This document shows, piece by piece, positions 19,194-28,799 of a DNA stretch of 64,000 bases. Within the stretch, counting starts at the first letter, position 1; every line of letters starts with the position of its first letter. The DNA comes from Acinetobacter pollinis (lineage in GTDB: Bacteria > Pseudomonadota > Gammaproteobacteria > Pseudomonadales > Moraxellaceae), in assembly GCF_015627175.1 (NCBI RefSeq), contig NZ_VTDQ01000012.1:1-64000 (forward strand), in the 5' to 3' direction. The position numbers and the translations under genes were made by a program. The notes beneath the pieces are model-generated. The model made no database searches. It worked only from the letters and a program-made list of their open reading frames with translations, and had not been told where the DNA came from.

Positions 19194-20447
19194 TTATTCC
19201 TCAGGCAATAAACGTTCTCTTTCCCATAATGACTCAATGGTTTCACGCTCACGGATTAAATGTGCTTTATGACCTTCAACCATAACTTCAGCAGCACGAC
19301 CACGCGTATTATAGTTTGAGCTCATCACGAATCCATAAGCACCTGCACCAAATATAGCAAGTGTATCGTTTTCTTTAAGAGATAATTTACGATCTTTTGC
19401 TAAAAAGTCACCAGTTTCACAAATTGCACCCACGATGTCCCATACTTTAGCTTTGGTTTTCTTCAGCTCAGTTACAGGCTGTACATCCATCCACGCTTGA
19501 TACAATGACGGACGAATTAAATCATTCATAGCTGCATCGACAATTGCAAAATTACGATGACTGGTTGGTTTTAATAAATCAACTTTAGTTAAAAGCACAC
19601 CCGCATTTGCGCTAATGCTTCGACCTGGTTCCATAAACACTTTAAGCCCGAGTTTTTCAAGCGCAGGTTGAAGTGCATTGGCAAACTGTTTCGCTGTAGG
19701 AGGTGTTTCGTCTTTATAGACAACCCCTAATCCACCACCAATATCAATATGTTGAAGCTCAATACCCATTTTTTTTAATTTTTCAATCATGACCATTAAA
19801 CGTGCAAGCGCATCTTCAAATGGTTGGGTCTCAGTCAACTGTGAACCAATATGACAGTCAATTCCAATGATATCTAAATGTGGTAATTGATTAGCATACT
19901 CATAAGTCTCATATACAGCATCACTTTGAATACCAAACTTATTTTCTTTTAAACCTGTAGAAATATAAGGGTGAGTATTGGCATCGACATCTGGATTTAC
20001 ACGTAGTGAAATTGGTGCTTTTACATTAAGTTTAGCTGCCACTTTTTCTATACGATCAAGTTCGGCATGAGATTCCACATTAAAACATGCAATACCGACT
20101 TCCAAAGCCTTTTGAATATCTGCTTCAGATTTACCAAGTCCTGAAAAAACAACTTTTTTAGGATCACCACCCGCCGCAATCACACGTGCAAGCTCCCCTC
20201 CAGTTACAATATCAAAACCAGCACCAAGCTTGGATAATACATTTAAAACCGCGAGATTTGAGTTTGACTTTACTGCATAGCAAATTTGATGATCTATATA
20301 AGAAAACGCCTTGTCCAATTCAGTATAATGTTTTTCAAAAGCAGCTTTTGAATATACATATAGTGGCGTACCAAACTCTTGTGCAACTTGCTCTAATGAG
20401 CAATGCTCTGCATGCAAAACCCCTTGAATGCGGTCAAATGTCATCAT
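19194..20447 (-). CDS. lysA: diaminopimelate decarboxylase
   Basis: The last step of lysine synthesis: meso-diaminopimelate to lysine. A PLP-dependent fold-III enzyme of 417 residues. The PLP lysine is Lys60 in ICYAVKSNSNL. Also visible are HIGSQL, the phosphate-binding GGGLG (HIDIGGGLGV), EPGRSI, and the active-site Cys in GAICETGDFLAKD. It sits in the block lptM-lysA-dapF, with 15 bases to lptM and 3 bases to dapF. Confidence 0.97.
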   Translation of the reverse strand: MMTFDRIQGVLHAEHCSLEQVAQEFGTPLYVYSKAAFEKHYTELDKAFSYIDHQICYAVKSNSNLAVLNVLSKLGAGFDIVTGGELARVIAAGGDPKKVVFSGLGKSEADIQKALEVGIACFNVESHAELDRIEKVAAKLNVKAPISLRVNPDVDANTHPYISTGLKENKFGIQSDAVYETYEYANQLPHLDIIGIDCHIGSQLTETQPFEDALARLMVMIEKLKKMGIELQHIDIGGGLGVVYKDETPPTAKQFANALQPALEKLGLKVFMEPGRSISANAGVLLTKVDLLKPTSHRNFAIVDAAMNDLIRPSLYQAWMDVQPVTELKKTKAKVWDIVGAICETGDFLAKDRKLSLKENDTLAIFGAGAYGFVMSSNYNTRGRAAEVMVEGHKAHLIRERETIESLWERERLLPEE

Positions 20448-20462
20448 AAAATCCTTAAAAAA

Positions 20463-20669
20463 TTAATCTTTCTGTGTTGTATTTGGCTCAGAAACAGACT
20501 GAGATGTTGCCGGATCTGTTTGTTCAGCACTTTGCTTATGATGCCAAAGTAAATATTTTGGTCTTTTGTCTAGATTCGGATCACTTGTAAGTTGCAATGC
20601 ACCTGGTTGGCCACAACCGACCAAGCTTCCGACTAACATCAAGCCAATTACGCCCACTAAATTGCGCAT
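20463..20669 (-). CDS. lptM: LptM-like small outer-membrane lipoprotein
   Basis: A short lipoprotein upstream of lysA-dapF, the place where E. coli has yifL (now lptM), which assists oxidative folding of the LPS translocon LptD. The signal peptide MRNLVGVIGLMLVGSLVGC ends in a lipobox (LVGC), followed by GQPGALQL, the conserved start of mature LptM (C-G-x-x-G-x-L). The rest is a low-complexity polar tail. The frame opens six codons earlier, but AAAGG stands right before the ATG at 20667-20669, which also gives a normal signal length. Confidence 0.8.
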   Translation of the reverse strand: MRNLVGVIGLMLVGSLVGCGQPGALQLTSDPNLDKRPKYLLWHHKQSAEQTDPATSQSVSEPNTTQKD

Positions 20670-20770
20670 AAACTTACCTTTTTTCATATTTTAAAGCAGT
20701 ATACATTGATGCAAAACGCTTTTGTATCTTAGATTATGGGTTTCAAGCTTTTATATAGCTTAAAATATGC

Positions 20771-22171
20771 TCACTTTTTTCTTGGTTTTAAGAAAAAATA
20801 TCCAACCACTAAAAGTACAAACCAAATTGGACTGACCTTTAAAGCTTGAAACGTATCTGGCTCAAGCGATAAGACATATAACATCATCACAAAAAATAAA
20901 ATGACGATCCAGCAAGTTACTAAACCACCTGGCATCTTAAACTTAGACTGTGCATGAAGTGTTGGCCGTGTTTTATAATAGACCATATAACTCCAAATAA
21001 TCATTAGCCAGACACAAATAAATAATATCGTTGACAATGTCGTTGCTAAGGTAAATGCTTTAATTGTATCGGGTACAAAGTACTGTAATGCAGCACCACC
21101 CAATAAACATAATGCGGAGAAATATAAGGCATTTGCAGGAACATGGCGTGAAGTTAAAATACCAAATAATTTCGGCCCTTGCCCTTCTCTTGATAAACCA
21201 AAAAGCATTCTACTGGTCGAAAAGACACCACTGTTCATAGATGACATTACAGATGAAAGCACAACTAAATTCATAATAATTGCAGCAGCCGCGATGCCTG
21301 CTTGACTAAATAAACTGACAAATGGACTCATATTTGGATTTACATGATTCCATGGCGTAACAGACATTACGACAGTCAAAGAAAGTACATAAAAGATTAT
21401 TATACGTACAGGAATCGAATTTACCGCTTTAGGTAAGTTGCGTTCAGGATCTTGTGTTTCCGCAGCAGTTGTTCCAACCAATTCTACACCGACGAATGCA
21501 AAAATTGCGATTTGAAAGCCTGCGAGAAATCCATTTAGCCCTTGAGGAAACAAGCCACCATTTGCCCATAAATGTGTAAAAGAAGCAATATCTCCAGAGG
21601 TAGAGGTAAATCCTGTAAATACCATCCAAAGCCCTACCGCAATCAATACAACAATTGCAATAATTTTAACTAGGGCAAACCAAAATTCCATTTCACCAAA
21701 TAGTTTTACAGTAACGAGGTTTAACCCCATAATAAAAAAGATAGATGCCACACAAATAAGTGCACTTTCCTGCGGGCTAAACGGCACACCATGATTAAAG
21801 AACTGCAAATAATTAATAATTGCTGAAAGATCGGCAATACCTATAGAGATCCAACATAACCAATACGTCCAACCAATAAAATAACCTGCCCAAGGGCCAA
21901 TTAAATCTGTCGCAATATCAATAAATGACTTATATTCTAAATTTGATAGTAACAGTTCACCTAAAGCGCGCATGACAAAAAACACCATGACACCAATAAT
22001 CATATAAATAAATAAGATAGAAGGTCCAGCTAAAGAAATAGTCTTACCAGAACCCATAAATAGACCTGTTCCAATAGCGCCACCAATAGCAATCAATTGT
22101 AAATGTCGATTGGATAAACTTTTTTGTAATTCTCCACCATGCTGAGAATCATGGATATTCTGATTAGACAT
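20771..22171 (-). CDS. cycA: D-serine/D-alanine/glycine transporter (APC superfamily)
   Basis: A 466-residue inner-membrane amino-acid:proton symporter with about 12 hydrophobic segments. The sequence follows E. coli CycA closely as I recall it: SNRHLQLIAIGGAIGTGLFM near the start, LGELLLSNLEYKSF, GPWAGYFIGWTYWLCW, FGEMEFWFALVKI, FAFVGVELVGTTAAET, and NSGVFSTSRMLFGL. Family members take up D-Ser, D-Ala, Gly and D-cycloserine. It is a single gene, divergent from radA. The exact substrate within the AAT family is inferred. Confidence 0.88.
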   Translation of the reverse strand: MSNQNIHDSQHGGELQKSLSNRHLQLIAIGGAIGTGLFMGSGKTISLAGPSILFIYMIIGVMVFFVMRALGELLLSNLEYKSFIDIATDLIGPWAGYFIGWTYWLCWISIGIADLSAIINYLQFFNHGVPFSPQESALICVASIFFIMGLNLVTVKLFGEMEFWFALVKIIAIVVLIAVGLWMVFTGFTSTSGDIASFTHLWANGGLFPQGLNGFLAGFQIAIFAFVGVELVGTTAAETQDPERNLPKAVNSIPVRIIIFYVLSLTVVMSVTPWNHVNPNMSPFVSLFSQAGIAAAAIIMNLVVLSSVMSSMNSGVFSTSRMLFGLSREGQGPKLFGILTSRHVPANALYFSALCLLGGAALQYFVPDTIKAFTLATTLSTILFICVWLMIIWSYMVYYKTRPTLHAQSKFKMPGGLVTCWIVILFFVMMLYVLSLEPDTFQALKVSPIWFVLLVVGYFFLKPRKK

Positions 22172-22414
22172 GACTTACTAGCTTTTAAAAACGATTGAGC
22201 AAAGTTACCGTAAATTCGAATAAAAATAAAAATAAAATGTTATTTTTAGAAAAAATATTATAAAAAATGCCTATTTTAACTATAAATACGAAAAAATGAG
22301 TACTTTATTTCATCAAATTTCAACGTTTCTGAGGTATCTCGATCGGTGTTATAATCACTTGTTACTTTAATATTTATCTTTTCAAAGAACTTTAGGTGTG
22401 GGTAAATTTACTCT

Positions 22415-23797
22415 ATGAGCAAAGCCAAAACGGTTTATCGTTGTGAACAATGTGGTACAGATCATTCGAAATGGGCAGGTCAATGCAGTGAATGTGGTGA
22501 ATGGAACAGTTTACTTGAGGTTCGTCTAGACACAGCAACGCCACACCGTGCCCGCCCTAAAGTCAGTGGTGGTTACGCAGGTCAGGCATCAAGTGTGACT
22601 ACCCTCAAAGATGTTTCTATTTCTCATGAATCGCGTCTTCCAACTGGCATCAGCGAATTCGATAGAGTACTCGGAGGAGGTCTAGTCACTGGTTCAGTAG
22701 TACTTATTGGTGGTGACCCAGGTATTGGAAAATCTACAATTTTACTGCAAACAGCGACGCACATGGCAGACACAAAACGTGCTGCTTTATACGTTACAGG
22801 TGAAGAATCTTTATCTCAAGTTGCCTTACGCGCCCAAAGACTTGATCTACCTACCACTCACTTGAAAGTTATGGCAGAAACATGTGTTGAGCGTATTTGT
22901 GAGGTTTTAGCACAAGAAAGACCAGCAGTTGCAATACTAGATTCGATTCAAACGCTTTACACCGAAACTTTACAGTCTGCGCCGGGTGGTGTATCACAAA
23001 TACGAGAGTCTGCTGCTCTTTTAACACGATTTGCAAAACATAGTGGAACAGCACTATTTATTGTAGGTCATGTTACAAAAGAAGGTGCTCTGGCAGGTCC
23101 ACGTGTCCTTGAGCACATGGTGGACTGTGTACTTTATTTTGAAGGACAGTCAGATTCTCGCTACCGCATGATACGTGCTGTAAAAAATAGATTTGGTGCA
23201 GTGAATGAACTTGGTGTCTTCGGCATGACAGATAAGGGACTTAAAGAAGTATCTAATCCTTCTGCGATTTTCCTCAGTCGTTATGATGAAGCAATTCCTG
23301 GTTCTATTGTAATGATTAGTCGCGAAGGTACACGCCCTCTTTTGGTAGAGGTACAAGCCTTAGTCGATGATGCACATGGACAGGCAAGACGAGTTTCTTT
23401 AGGACTTGATCAAAACAGATTGAATATGCTGCTGGCCGTTATGCATAGACACGGTGGTATTCAGACCACAGGGCAAGACGTGTATGTAAACATTGTAGGT
23501 GGTTTAAAAATTACAGAAACAGGTTCAGATTTAGCAGTACTTCTTGCATGTGCATCCAGTTTACGTGGCAAATCACTCCCACAGCAACTTGCTGTATTTG
23601 GTGAAGTTGGCTTATCTGGGGAAATTCGTCCCGTACCAAATGGACAAGAGCGACTGAAAGAGGCGATTAAACACGGCTTTGAATATATTATTTTGCCTAG
23701 AGCCAATGCACCTCAAAAGCCAATTCCTGGGGTTAAAGTCATTGCAGTTGCAAGACTTCACGAAGCATTATCAGAAGCACTTCAATTAGAAAATTAA
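22415..23797 (+). CDS. radA: DNA repair protein RadA
   Basis: A RecA-like ATPase that aids branch migration in recombination repair. 460 residues. The N-terminal C4 zinc finger is visible as CEQCG and CSECGEW (about 9-31), Walker A as GGDPGIGKST (about 102-111), and the RadA-specific KNRFG motif about 150 residues later. The C-terminal Lon-protease-like domain covers about 320-455. The start ATG at 22415 gives the usual SKAKTVYRCEQCG N-terminus, although no close Shine-Dalgarno sequence is seen. Confidence 0.96.
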   Translation: MSKAKTVYRCEQCGTDHSKWAGQCSECGEWNSLLEVRLDTATPHRARPKVSGGYAGQASSVTTLKDVSISHESRLPTGISEFDRVLGGGLVTGSVVLIGGDPGIGKSTILLQTATHMADTKRAALYVTGEESLSQVALRAQRLDLPTTHLKVMAETCVERICEVLAQERPAVAILDSIQTLYTETLQSAPGGVSQIRESAALLTRFAKHSGTALFIVGHVTKEGALAGPRVLEHMVDCVLYFEGQSDSRYRMIRAVKNRFGAVNELGVFGMTDKGLKEVSNPSAIFLSRYDEAIPGSIVMISREGTRPLLVEVQALVDDAHGQARRVSLGLDQNRLNMLLAVMHRHGGIQTTGQDVYVNIVGGLKITETGSDLAVLLACASSLRGKSLPQQLAVFGEVGLSGEIRPVPNGQERLKEAIKHGFEYIILPRANAPQKPIPGVKVIAVARLHEALSEALQLEN

Positions 23798-23806
23798 TTT
23801 TTTATT

Positions 23807-23834
23807 GCGTTTTTAGTACTTTTATTAAAAACGC
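23807..23834 (+). terminator. hairpin after radA
   Basis: Stem GCGTTTTTA / TAAAAACGC with a 10-nt loop just after the radA stop. No U-tract follows, so the call is tentative. Confidence 0.45.
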
Positions 23835-24008
23835 CTCCCCACTTTCACTTATTTTTTAAATATATTATTTAGTTACAATAAGTACTTAGATCTTTGTCTA
23901 TCGTATAGGTTTCATTTGTTATAATAAAATTTACACTTAGCTATTGAATTTTTTTCACTTTGCCTTCATAAATAGGTAACTCACTTTAATTTTTAATAGG
24001 AAAAATTA

Positions 24009-25043
24009 ATGAAATTACGCCAACGTGGCTTAGTTGCAAGTATCTTAATAGCAACTTTGGTGGTTTCACCGTTGGTCGATGCAAAACGTGCAGGCAACGG
24101 CAAAAGCCAAGGTATGCAACGTTCAATCGCACCAAGTCAGTCTAGTCAACAGCAACAACGTGTTAGACCACAGCCTGCCCCAACTTACAACAATACAGCA
24201 CCTCAACCTCAGCAAAAACAAGGTTCTGGTATTGGTAAAATGGTTGCTGCTGGTGCCGCTGGTGCTGCAGTTGGTGCATTAGCAACACATGCGCTTGCAG
24301 ACAACAACCATAATAATGCGACAAATAACGCAAATACTGGTACTGCGACAGCAAATGAAGCAACTGCAACACAAAATACAGCACCTCAACAACAAGCTGA
24401 ACAACCTGCAGAGAAAAAATCAGGTGGTTTACCGTGGTTGTGGATTATTTTGATCGCAGGCGCAGCGTTCTTTATTTTCCGTAAAATGAGTGCAAAAAAA
24501 AAGTCGGAGGGTAACAACAACCCTTATGCACCAAACAATGGTTCACCATCTTTTGGTTCAAACTCAACGACAACAAACACATCCAACAATGATACAAATA
24601 TTTTTGGACAAAGCGTTGGTGGTGGTACAAACATGAATACGCAAGCACCTTTTACAAACAATGGTAATCAGTTACCAGATGGCACTGAACAGGCTGCTTT
24701 CTTACGTGTTGCACGTCAGCGTTTTAATCATATTCAGTCCATTAATAGCGCAAGTAACATTGAAGAAATTCGTCGTTATTTAACAAATGACTTATATAAC
24801 TCAATGTATCAAGACATCATGGCTAACCAAGAGCAAGATGTTGCTGAGTTTGAAAACCTAACTGCAACCTTAGTCGATAGTACGACTGAAAATGGTCAGT
24901 ACATCGCAAGTGTTCGCTTTACAGGTATGGTTTCAGAAGACTTAAACAGTACTGCAAAACCATTCTCTGAAGTTTGGCATTTTGTAAAACCTGTTAACTC
25001 TCAACAAGATTGGATTGTTGCAGGTATTCAAGTCGAAAACTAA
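24009..25043 (+). CDS. exported/membrane protein with Tim44-like domain
   Basis: A 344-residue protein. The N-terminal signal-like segment (about 8-25, GLVASILIATLVVSPLVDA) is followed by a Gln/Pro/Asn-rich stretch, a Gly/Ala-rich hydrophobic segment (MVAAGAAGAAVGALATHALA), and a clear transmembrane helix near 144-160 (WLWIILIAGAAFFIF). An Asn/Gly/Thr-rich linker leads to a C-terminal Tim44-like (NTF2-fold) domain from about 228 (LRVARQRFNHIQSIN, SEVWHFVKPV). Bacterial Tim44-domain proteins are membrane-anchored with unclear roles. AGGA stands before the ATG. It is a single gene with a strong terminator. Confidence 0.8.
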   Translation: MKLRQRGLVASILIATLVVSPLVDAKRAGNGKSQGMQRSIAPSQSSQQQQRVRPQPAPTYNNTAPQPQQKQGSGIGKMVAAGAAGAAVGALATHALADNNHNNATNNANTGTATANEATATQNTAPQQQAEQPAEKKSGGLPWLWIILIAGAAFFIFRKMSAKKKSEGNNNPYAPNNGSPSFGSNSTTTNTSNNDTNIFGQSVGGGTNMNTQAPFTNNGNQLPDGTEQAAFLRVARQRFNHIQSINSASNIEEIRRYLTNDLYNSMYQDIMANQEQDVAEFENLTATLVDSTTENGQYIASVRFTGMVSEDLNSTAKPFSEVWHFVKPVNSQQDWIVAGIQVEN

Positions 25044-25054
25044 AAACACATTAG

Positions 25055-25085
25055 AAAAAAGCCAGTCTCAGGACTGGCTTTTTTT
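25055..25085. terminator. bidirectional terminator after Tim44-domain gene
   Basis: A perfect 13-bp stem AAAAAAGCCAGTC / GACTGGCTTTTTT, 4-nt loop, between convergent genes. Its left arm plus loop (AAAAAAGCCAGTCTCA) recurs at 25602-25617. Confidence 0.9.
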
Positions 25086-25089
25086 ATAT

Positions 25090-25488
25090 TTAAGCAATGG
25101 TCTTATAAAATTGTAAGAAGCCATCTTCGTCTTGCTGAGTAAAATGATACTCTGTCTCTATACATTGTTGTTTACTTAGCTGAGTGTTTAGTGTCGTTTT
25201 CTTATATTTCATTACGTTATCTCCTCCTACGAGTTGAATATCGAAAATATAAGGAATATGTTCTTTCGCAAGTAACTTCTTAATACGTGCACAGTTTTTA
25301 TGCCAGTTTGCGATATCACCATCACGTGTCGCTTTAAGCTTTAACAAGATTTTATATTCTTTATCTATACACTCAATTTCCTGTTCTCCATTTACATAAA
25401 ATGCTTTTAAAGCTTCTGCACTTTTTGTAATGGTATATGGATGATTCAGTGTTGTTATTGTAAGTTGATACGTTTGTTGATTTGGCAT
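25090..25488 (-). CDS. hypothetical protein, 132 aa
   Basis: No family is recognised. The product is soluble and charged, with a Lys-rich centre (EYKILLKLKATRDGDIANW) and an aromatic C-terminus (EYHFTQQDEDGFLQFYKTIA). There is no signal peptide or membrane segment. The frame opens 15 codons earlier, but GGAAGAG precedes the ATG at 25486-25488 (MPNQQTYQL), so I start there. It lies between a complete terminator hairpin and a partial copy of the same hairpin, which suggests that the gene was inserted into a former terminator region. Confidence 0.65.
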   Translation of the reverse strand: MPNQQTYQLTITTLNHPYTITKSAEALKAFYVNGEQEIECIDKEYKILLKLKATRDGDIANWHKNCARIKKLLAKEHIPYIFDIQLVGGDNVMKYKKTTLNTQLSKQQCIETEYHFTQQDEDGFLQFYKTIA

Positions 25489-25601
25489 AATTCTTCTCTT
25501 CCTAGGTTGGTTTGAAGTAGTTTTTAATACCACTTATGTCTATTGTTGTGATTGTTTCGCTGTTTTTTTATACTTTTTATCATATCTATTTTTCTGCTGA
25601 A

Positions 25602-25617
25602 AAAAAAGCCAGTCTCA
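25602..25617. repeat. partial copy of the terminator arm at 25055-25070
   Basis: AAAAAAGCCAGTCTCA is found here and at 25055-25070 in the same orientation, bracketing the 132-aa gene. Here it is not followed by the other stem arm, so it cannot fold as a terminator. Confidence 0.7.
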
Positions 25618-25762
25618 TATTTTTTTACAAAAAGGTAGACCAAAGTATTAAACCAACCTTAAAAGCTATGATTCTTCTTATTATTATCACAATAAACAAA
25701 AATTACTTACGCAATATAGCTAAAGCACGCCCTATTTCCTATAAAAGGACGTGCTTCAAGAC

Positions 25763-26974
25763 TTATCTAGAACTATTAGGTAACGGAATATACTGAGTAT
25801 TACGACGCTGAGGCGAACGCTCTCCTACTGTTACATCAAGAACGAGCGATTGATTATCTCGAATAACATCTACTTTCACTGTACTGTTTGGCGACTGTAA
25901 AGCAACATAGTTAATCAGGTGGGATGCCGAATTCATTTCTGTATTATTCACCTTAATAATCCGATCTCCATTTCTTAACCCAGCATTTGCGGCAGGTCCG
26001 TTAGGAAGAATAGTTGCAATAACAACACCACTCGGTACAGTATTCACATCATCACTATATTTGGGTGGTAAAAGACTAAGCCCTAACCAACCACGAGTAA
26101 CCTTTCCATCTTTTAAAATCGAATTAAACACATGCTGACAAATCTTCGCAGGTATTGCAAAACCTATTCCTAGTGAACCACCAGATTGAGAAAAAATAGC
26201 AGTATTTACACCAATTAGATTCCCCGCAACATCAATTAAAGCACCTCCTGAATTACCAGGATTAATTGCAGCATCTGTCTGAATAAAATCTTCATAGGTA
26301 TTAATACCTAAATCAGAACGCCCAAGTGCTGAAATAATACCTTGAGTTACTGTTTGACCCACACCAAAAGGATTACCTATGGCTAAAACAACATCTCCAA
26401 CTTGATTGCCACTCAATTTAAAAGGTAAAACTGGCAAATTATCTAAATCAATTTTAATAACAGCTAGGTCTGTATCTGGGTCAGTACCAATTACTTTCGC
26501 TACAGCCCTTCTACCATCATTTAAACCAACAATAATTTTTTCTGCCTGTGTAATGACATGATTATTCGTTAAAATATAACCATCGGATCGAACAATAACA
26601 CCTGACCCTAAATTATTTTCATTGCGACTTTTTAATTCTGGAGATTGGCTCCCAAAAAACTCTCTCAGCGCATCTGAATTCGAAAGGTCTTTACCATTTC
26701 GTTTTATTTTTTGAGTTGTAAAAATATTAACTACTGCGGGTGCAGCTGCTTTTACTGCATCACTATAGGAGTCAAATGCACCTGCTTTTGCATTTACCAA
26801 AGGCTCAACTTTTTCGGCAGGCATTTTAACGCCATCAGAAGCAATCGGTGCTTGAGGAGCCACTTTTTTAGGTATAATTGTATGATCTGTTTGGTTAATC
26901 CTTTGCCACCCTAAAAAAGTGATAATTACTATAACTAGCAACCCCCAAGGTAACCATATCAATGCTTTACGCAC
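25763..26974 (-). CDS. DegS/AlgW-type periplasmic serine protease (S1C)
   Basis: A trypsin-like HtrA-family protease anchored in the inner membrane, 403 residues. One N-terminal transmembrane segment (about 6-23) is followed by the protease domain. The catalytic triad is visible as His139 (ILTNNHVIT), Asp169 (DTDLAVIKI) and Ser242 (NPGNSGGALID). A single C-terminal PDZ domain (about 292-380, GWLGLSLLPP, LPNGPAANAGLRNGDRIIKV) points to a DegS/AlgW role in sensing misfolded outer-membrane proteins rather than to two-PDZ DegP. It stands alone and is not next to rseA/rpoE, so the pathway is inferred. Confidence 0.88.
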   Translation of the reverse strand: MRKALIWLPWGLLVIVIITFLGWQRINQTDHTIIPKKVAPQAPIASDGVKMPAEKVEPLVNAKAGAFDSYSDAVKAAAPAVVNIFTTQKIKRNGKDLSNSDALREFFGSQSPELKSRNENNLGSGVIVRSDGYILTNNHVITQAEKIIVGLNDGRRAVAKVIGTDPDTDLAVIKIDLDNLPVLPFKLSGNQVGDVVLAIGNPFGVGQTVTQGIISALGRSDLGINTYEDFIQTDAAINPGNSGGALIDVAGNLIGVNTAIFSQSGGSLGIGFAIPAKICQHVFNSILKDGKVTRGWLGLSLLPPKYSDDVNTVPSGVVIATILPNGPAANAGLRNGDRIIKVNNTEMNSASHLINYVALQSPNSTVKVDVIRDNQSLVLDVTVGERSPQRRNTQYIPLPNSSR

Positions 26975-27139
26975 GTTGCCATCCCTCTGTAAAATACTTT
27001 AATTCATTGATGTCAAAAAAAATTTATGCGTTATTGTAATCATAATTTTCTTTGAAGACGTTAAAAGTTAACATGAATTTGTCTAGCTTTAGTTAATACA
27101 TAACCTATTTTTTATTTCATTTACTTATTTAGGATAATT

Positions 27140-27898
27140 ATGGCCAATCTTAATGACATTATTCAATGGTGTGATCAGACCTTAAAAACTCAAGAATTTA
27201 AAGACTATGCACCAAACGGATTACAAATAGAAGGTAAACAAGACGTAAAAAAAATTTTGTGTGCTGTTACAGCCTCTCAAGATGCTATTGATGCATGTAT
27301 CGCTGAAGGTGCTGATGTACTTTTGGTACACCATGGTTATTTTTGGAAAGGCGAACCGTACCCAATTACAGGTATGCGTGGAGAACGCATTAAAAAACTG
27401 ATCCAACATAACATTTCTCTCATTGCCTATCACTTACCACTCGATGCCCATCCTTCATTAGGTAATAATGCAGCAATTGCCGAACTGCTTAAATTAGAGA
27501 ATATTCAGGCCCTCGACTTCAATGACAAACACCCTATCGGTAATGTTGCAACGTTAAAGTCACCCATCTCAGTTTCAGAATTTCAAACGCTTTTAAAAAA
27601 TAATATTAATCCAAATATTCTTCATTTATCTGCTCAACGAGAGATGATTCAACGCATAGGTTACTGCACAGGAGCTGCACAAGATTTTATTAGCAAAGCT
27701 TCTGAACAACTGTGTGATGCATATATATCAGGAGAAGTCAGCGAAAGAACTTTTTATGAGGCTAAAGAGTTAAATGTCCACTACTTTGCTTGTGGTCATC
27801 ATGCTACTGAACGTTATGGCGTACAAAGACTTGGGAAAGCAATAGCTGAGCAATTTGGAATCACATATCACTATTTCGAACAAGATAACCCAGTTTAA
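27140..27898 (+). CDS. Nif3-like dinuclear metal center protein (YbgI/GTP cyclohydrolase I type 2 homolog)
   Basis: A 252-residue Nif3/YbgI-family protein that forms hexameric rings with a two-metal site. Metal-ligand motifs are visible: LLVHHGYFWKGEP, SLIAYHLPLDAHPSLGNN, and near the end YFACGHHATERYGVQ. The molecular function is not settled for the family. GGATAATT precedes the ATG at 27140. It is divergent from the DegS-type gene and upstream of sodB, with no operon link visible. Confidence 0.92.
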   Translation: MANLNDIIQWCDQTLKTQEFKDYAPNGLQIEGKQDVKKILCAVTASQDAIDACIAEGADVLLVHHGYFWKGEPYPITGMRGERIKKLIQHNISLIAYHLPLDAHPSLGNNAAIAELLKLENIQALDFNDKHPIGNVATLKSPISVSEFQTLLKNNINPNILHLSAQREMIQRIGYCTGAAQDFISKASEQLCDAYISGEVSERTFYEAKELNVHYFACGHHATERYGVQRLGKAIAEQFGITYHYFEQDNPV

Positions 27899-28015
27899 AC
27901 ATTTGAATATTTATTTTTTTTACATACTATGTATACGGTGCCATGCACAACATGCATCTTCAATGTGAAATAACATAAAACTTTCTAACCCAGCATAACG
28001 CAAGGAACGAAAAAC

Positions 28016-28642
28016 ATGACAACGATTACTTTACCAGAATTACCATATGGTTATGACGACTTAGCACCTCATATTAGTCGTGAAACACTTGAGTTTCACC
28101 ACGATAAGCATCACAACACATACGTTGTTAACTTAAACAAAGCAATTGAAGGTACTGAGTTACAAGGTAAAACGCTTGAAGAAATTATTGTTGCAACCGC
28201 AAATGATAGTTCTAAAGCAGGCGTATTTAACAATGCAGCGCAAGTATGGAACCATACATTTTATTGGAACTGTTTAAAGAAAAATGGTGGTGGTCAACCT
28301 ACAGGTGCTGTTGCTGAAAAAATTAATGCAGCTTTCGGTTCATACGAAAAATTTGCAGAAGAGTTTGCAAATGCTGCTGCAACACAATTTGGTTCAGGTT
28401 GGGCATGGTTAGTTGCAGATGAAATTAATGGTAACCTTTCTATTTTAAAAACATCAAATGCTGATACACCACTTGCACATGGTAAAATTGCTGTATTAAC
28501 GATTGATGTATGGGAACATGCTTACTATATCGATTTCCGTAATGCACGTCCGAAGTACATTTCAACTTTCCTAGAAAGCTTAGTGAACTGGGATTATGCA
28601 AATGCAAAACTTGCTGGTGAACCTGCTGGCGTTGAAAAATAA
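28016..28642 (+). CDS. sodB: superoxide dismutase [Fe]
   Basis: Converts superoxide to oxygen and peroxide in the cytoplasm. 208 residues. Metal ligands are visible: His28 in LEFHHDKHH, His in VWNHTFYW, and Asp and His in DVWEHAYYIDF. The strings GVFNNAAQVWNHTFYWN and TQFGSGWAWLV are typical of iron-type bacterial SodB. AAGGA precedes the ATG. It is a single gene followed by an 11-bp hairpin. Confidence 0.96.
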   Translation: MTTITLPELPYGYDDLAPHISRETLEFHHDKHHNTYVVNLNKAIEGTELQGKTLEEIIVATANDSSKAGVFNNAAQVWNHTFYWNCLKKNGGGQPTGAVAEKINAAFGSYEKFAEEFANAAATQFGSGWAWLVADEINGNLSILKTSNADTPLAHGKIAVLTIDVWEHAYYIDFRNARPKYISTFLESLVNWDYANAKLAGEPAGVEK

Positions 28643-28651
28643 TATTTAAAA

Positions 28652-28678
28652 GATGTCCTACATTCACTGTAGGACATC
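28652..28678 (+). terminator. hairpin after sodB
   Basis: A perfect 11-bp stem GATGTCCTACA / TGTAGGACATC with a 5-nt loop, 9 bases past the sodB stop. It lacks a U-tract; it may be an mRNA-stabilising 3' end rather than a true intrinsic terminator. Confidence 0.55.
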
Positions 28679-28759
28679 ACCCATTTGGTTAAAAATATAA
28701 CTAATATCCTGATTTAGATCACAAATAATACAAAAGAATCAAATTATTTCAATATATCC

Positions 28760-28788
28760 TTGACGATCTTTTATATCCCACATAGAAT
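28760..28788 (+). promoter_or_regulatory. sigma-70 promoter of the tandem tRNA-Asn genes
   Basis: TTGACG (28760-28765), a 17-bp spacer, and TAGAAT (28783-28788), eleven bases before the mature tRNA. The same elements with the same spacing stand before the third tRNA-Asn at 38 kb. Confidence 0.75.
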
Positions 28789-28799
28789 GCGCATCAGAT

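Noticed and set aside
25536..25796. 86-codon + strand frame between the 132-aa gene and the DegS-type gene
   Set aside because: It runs into the 3' end of the DegS-type gene, contains the partial terminator repeat, and has poly-Lys/Ile composition expected from AT-rich non-coding DNA.
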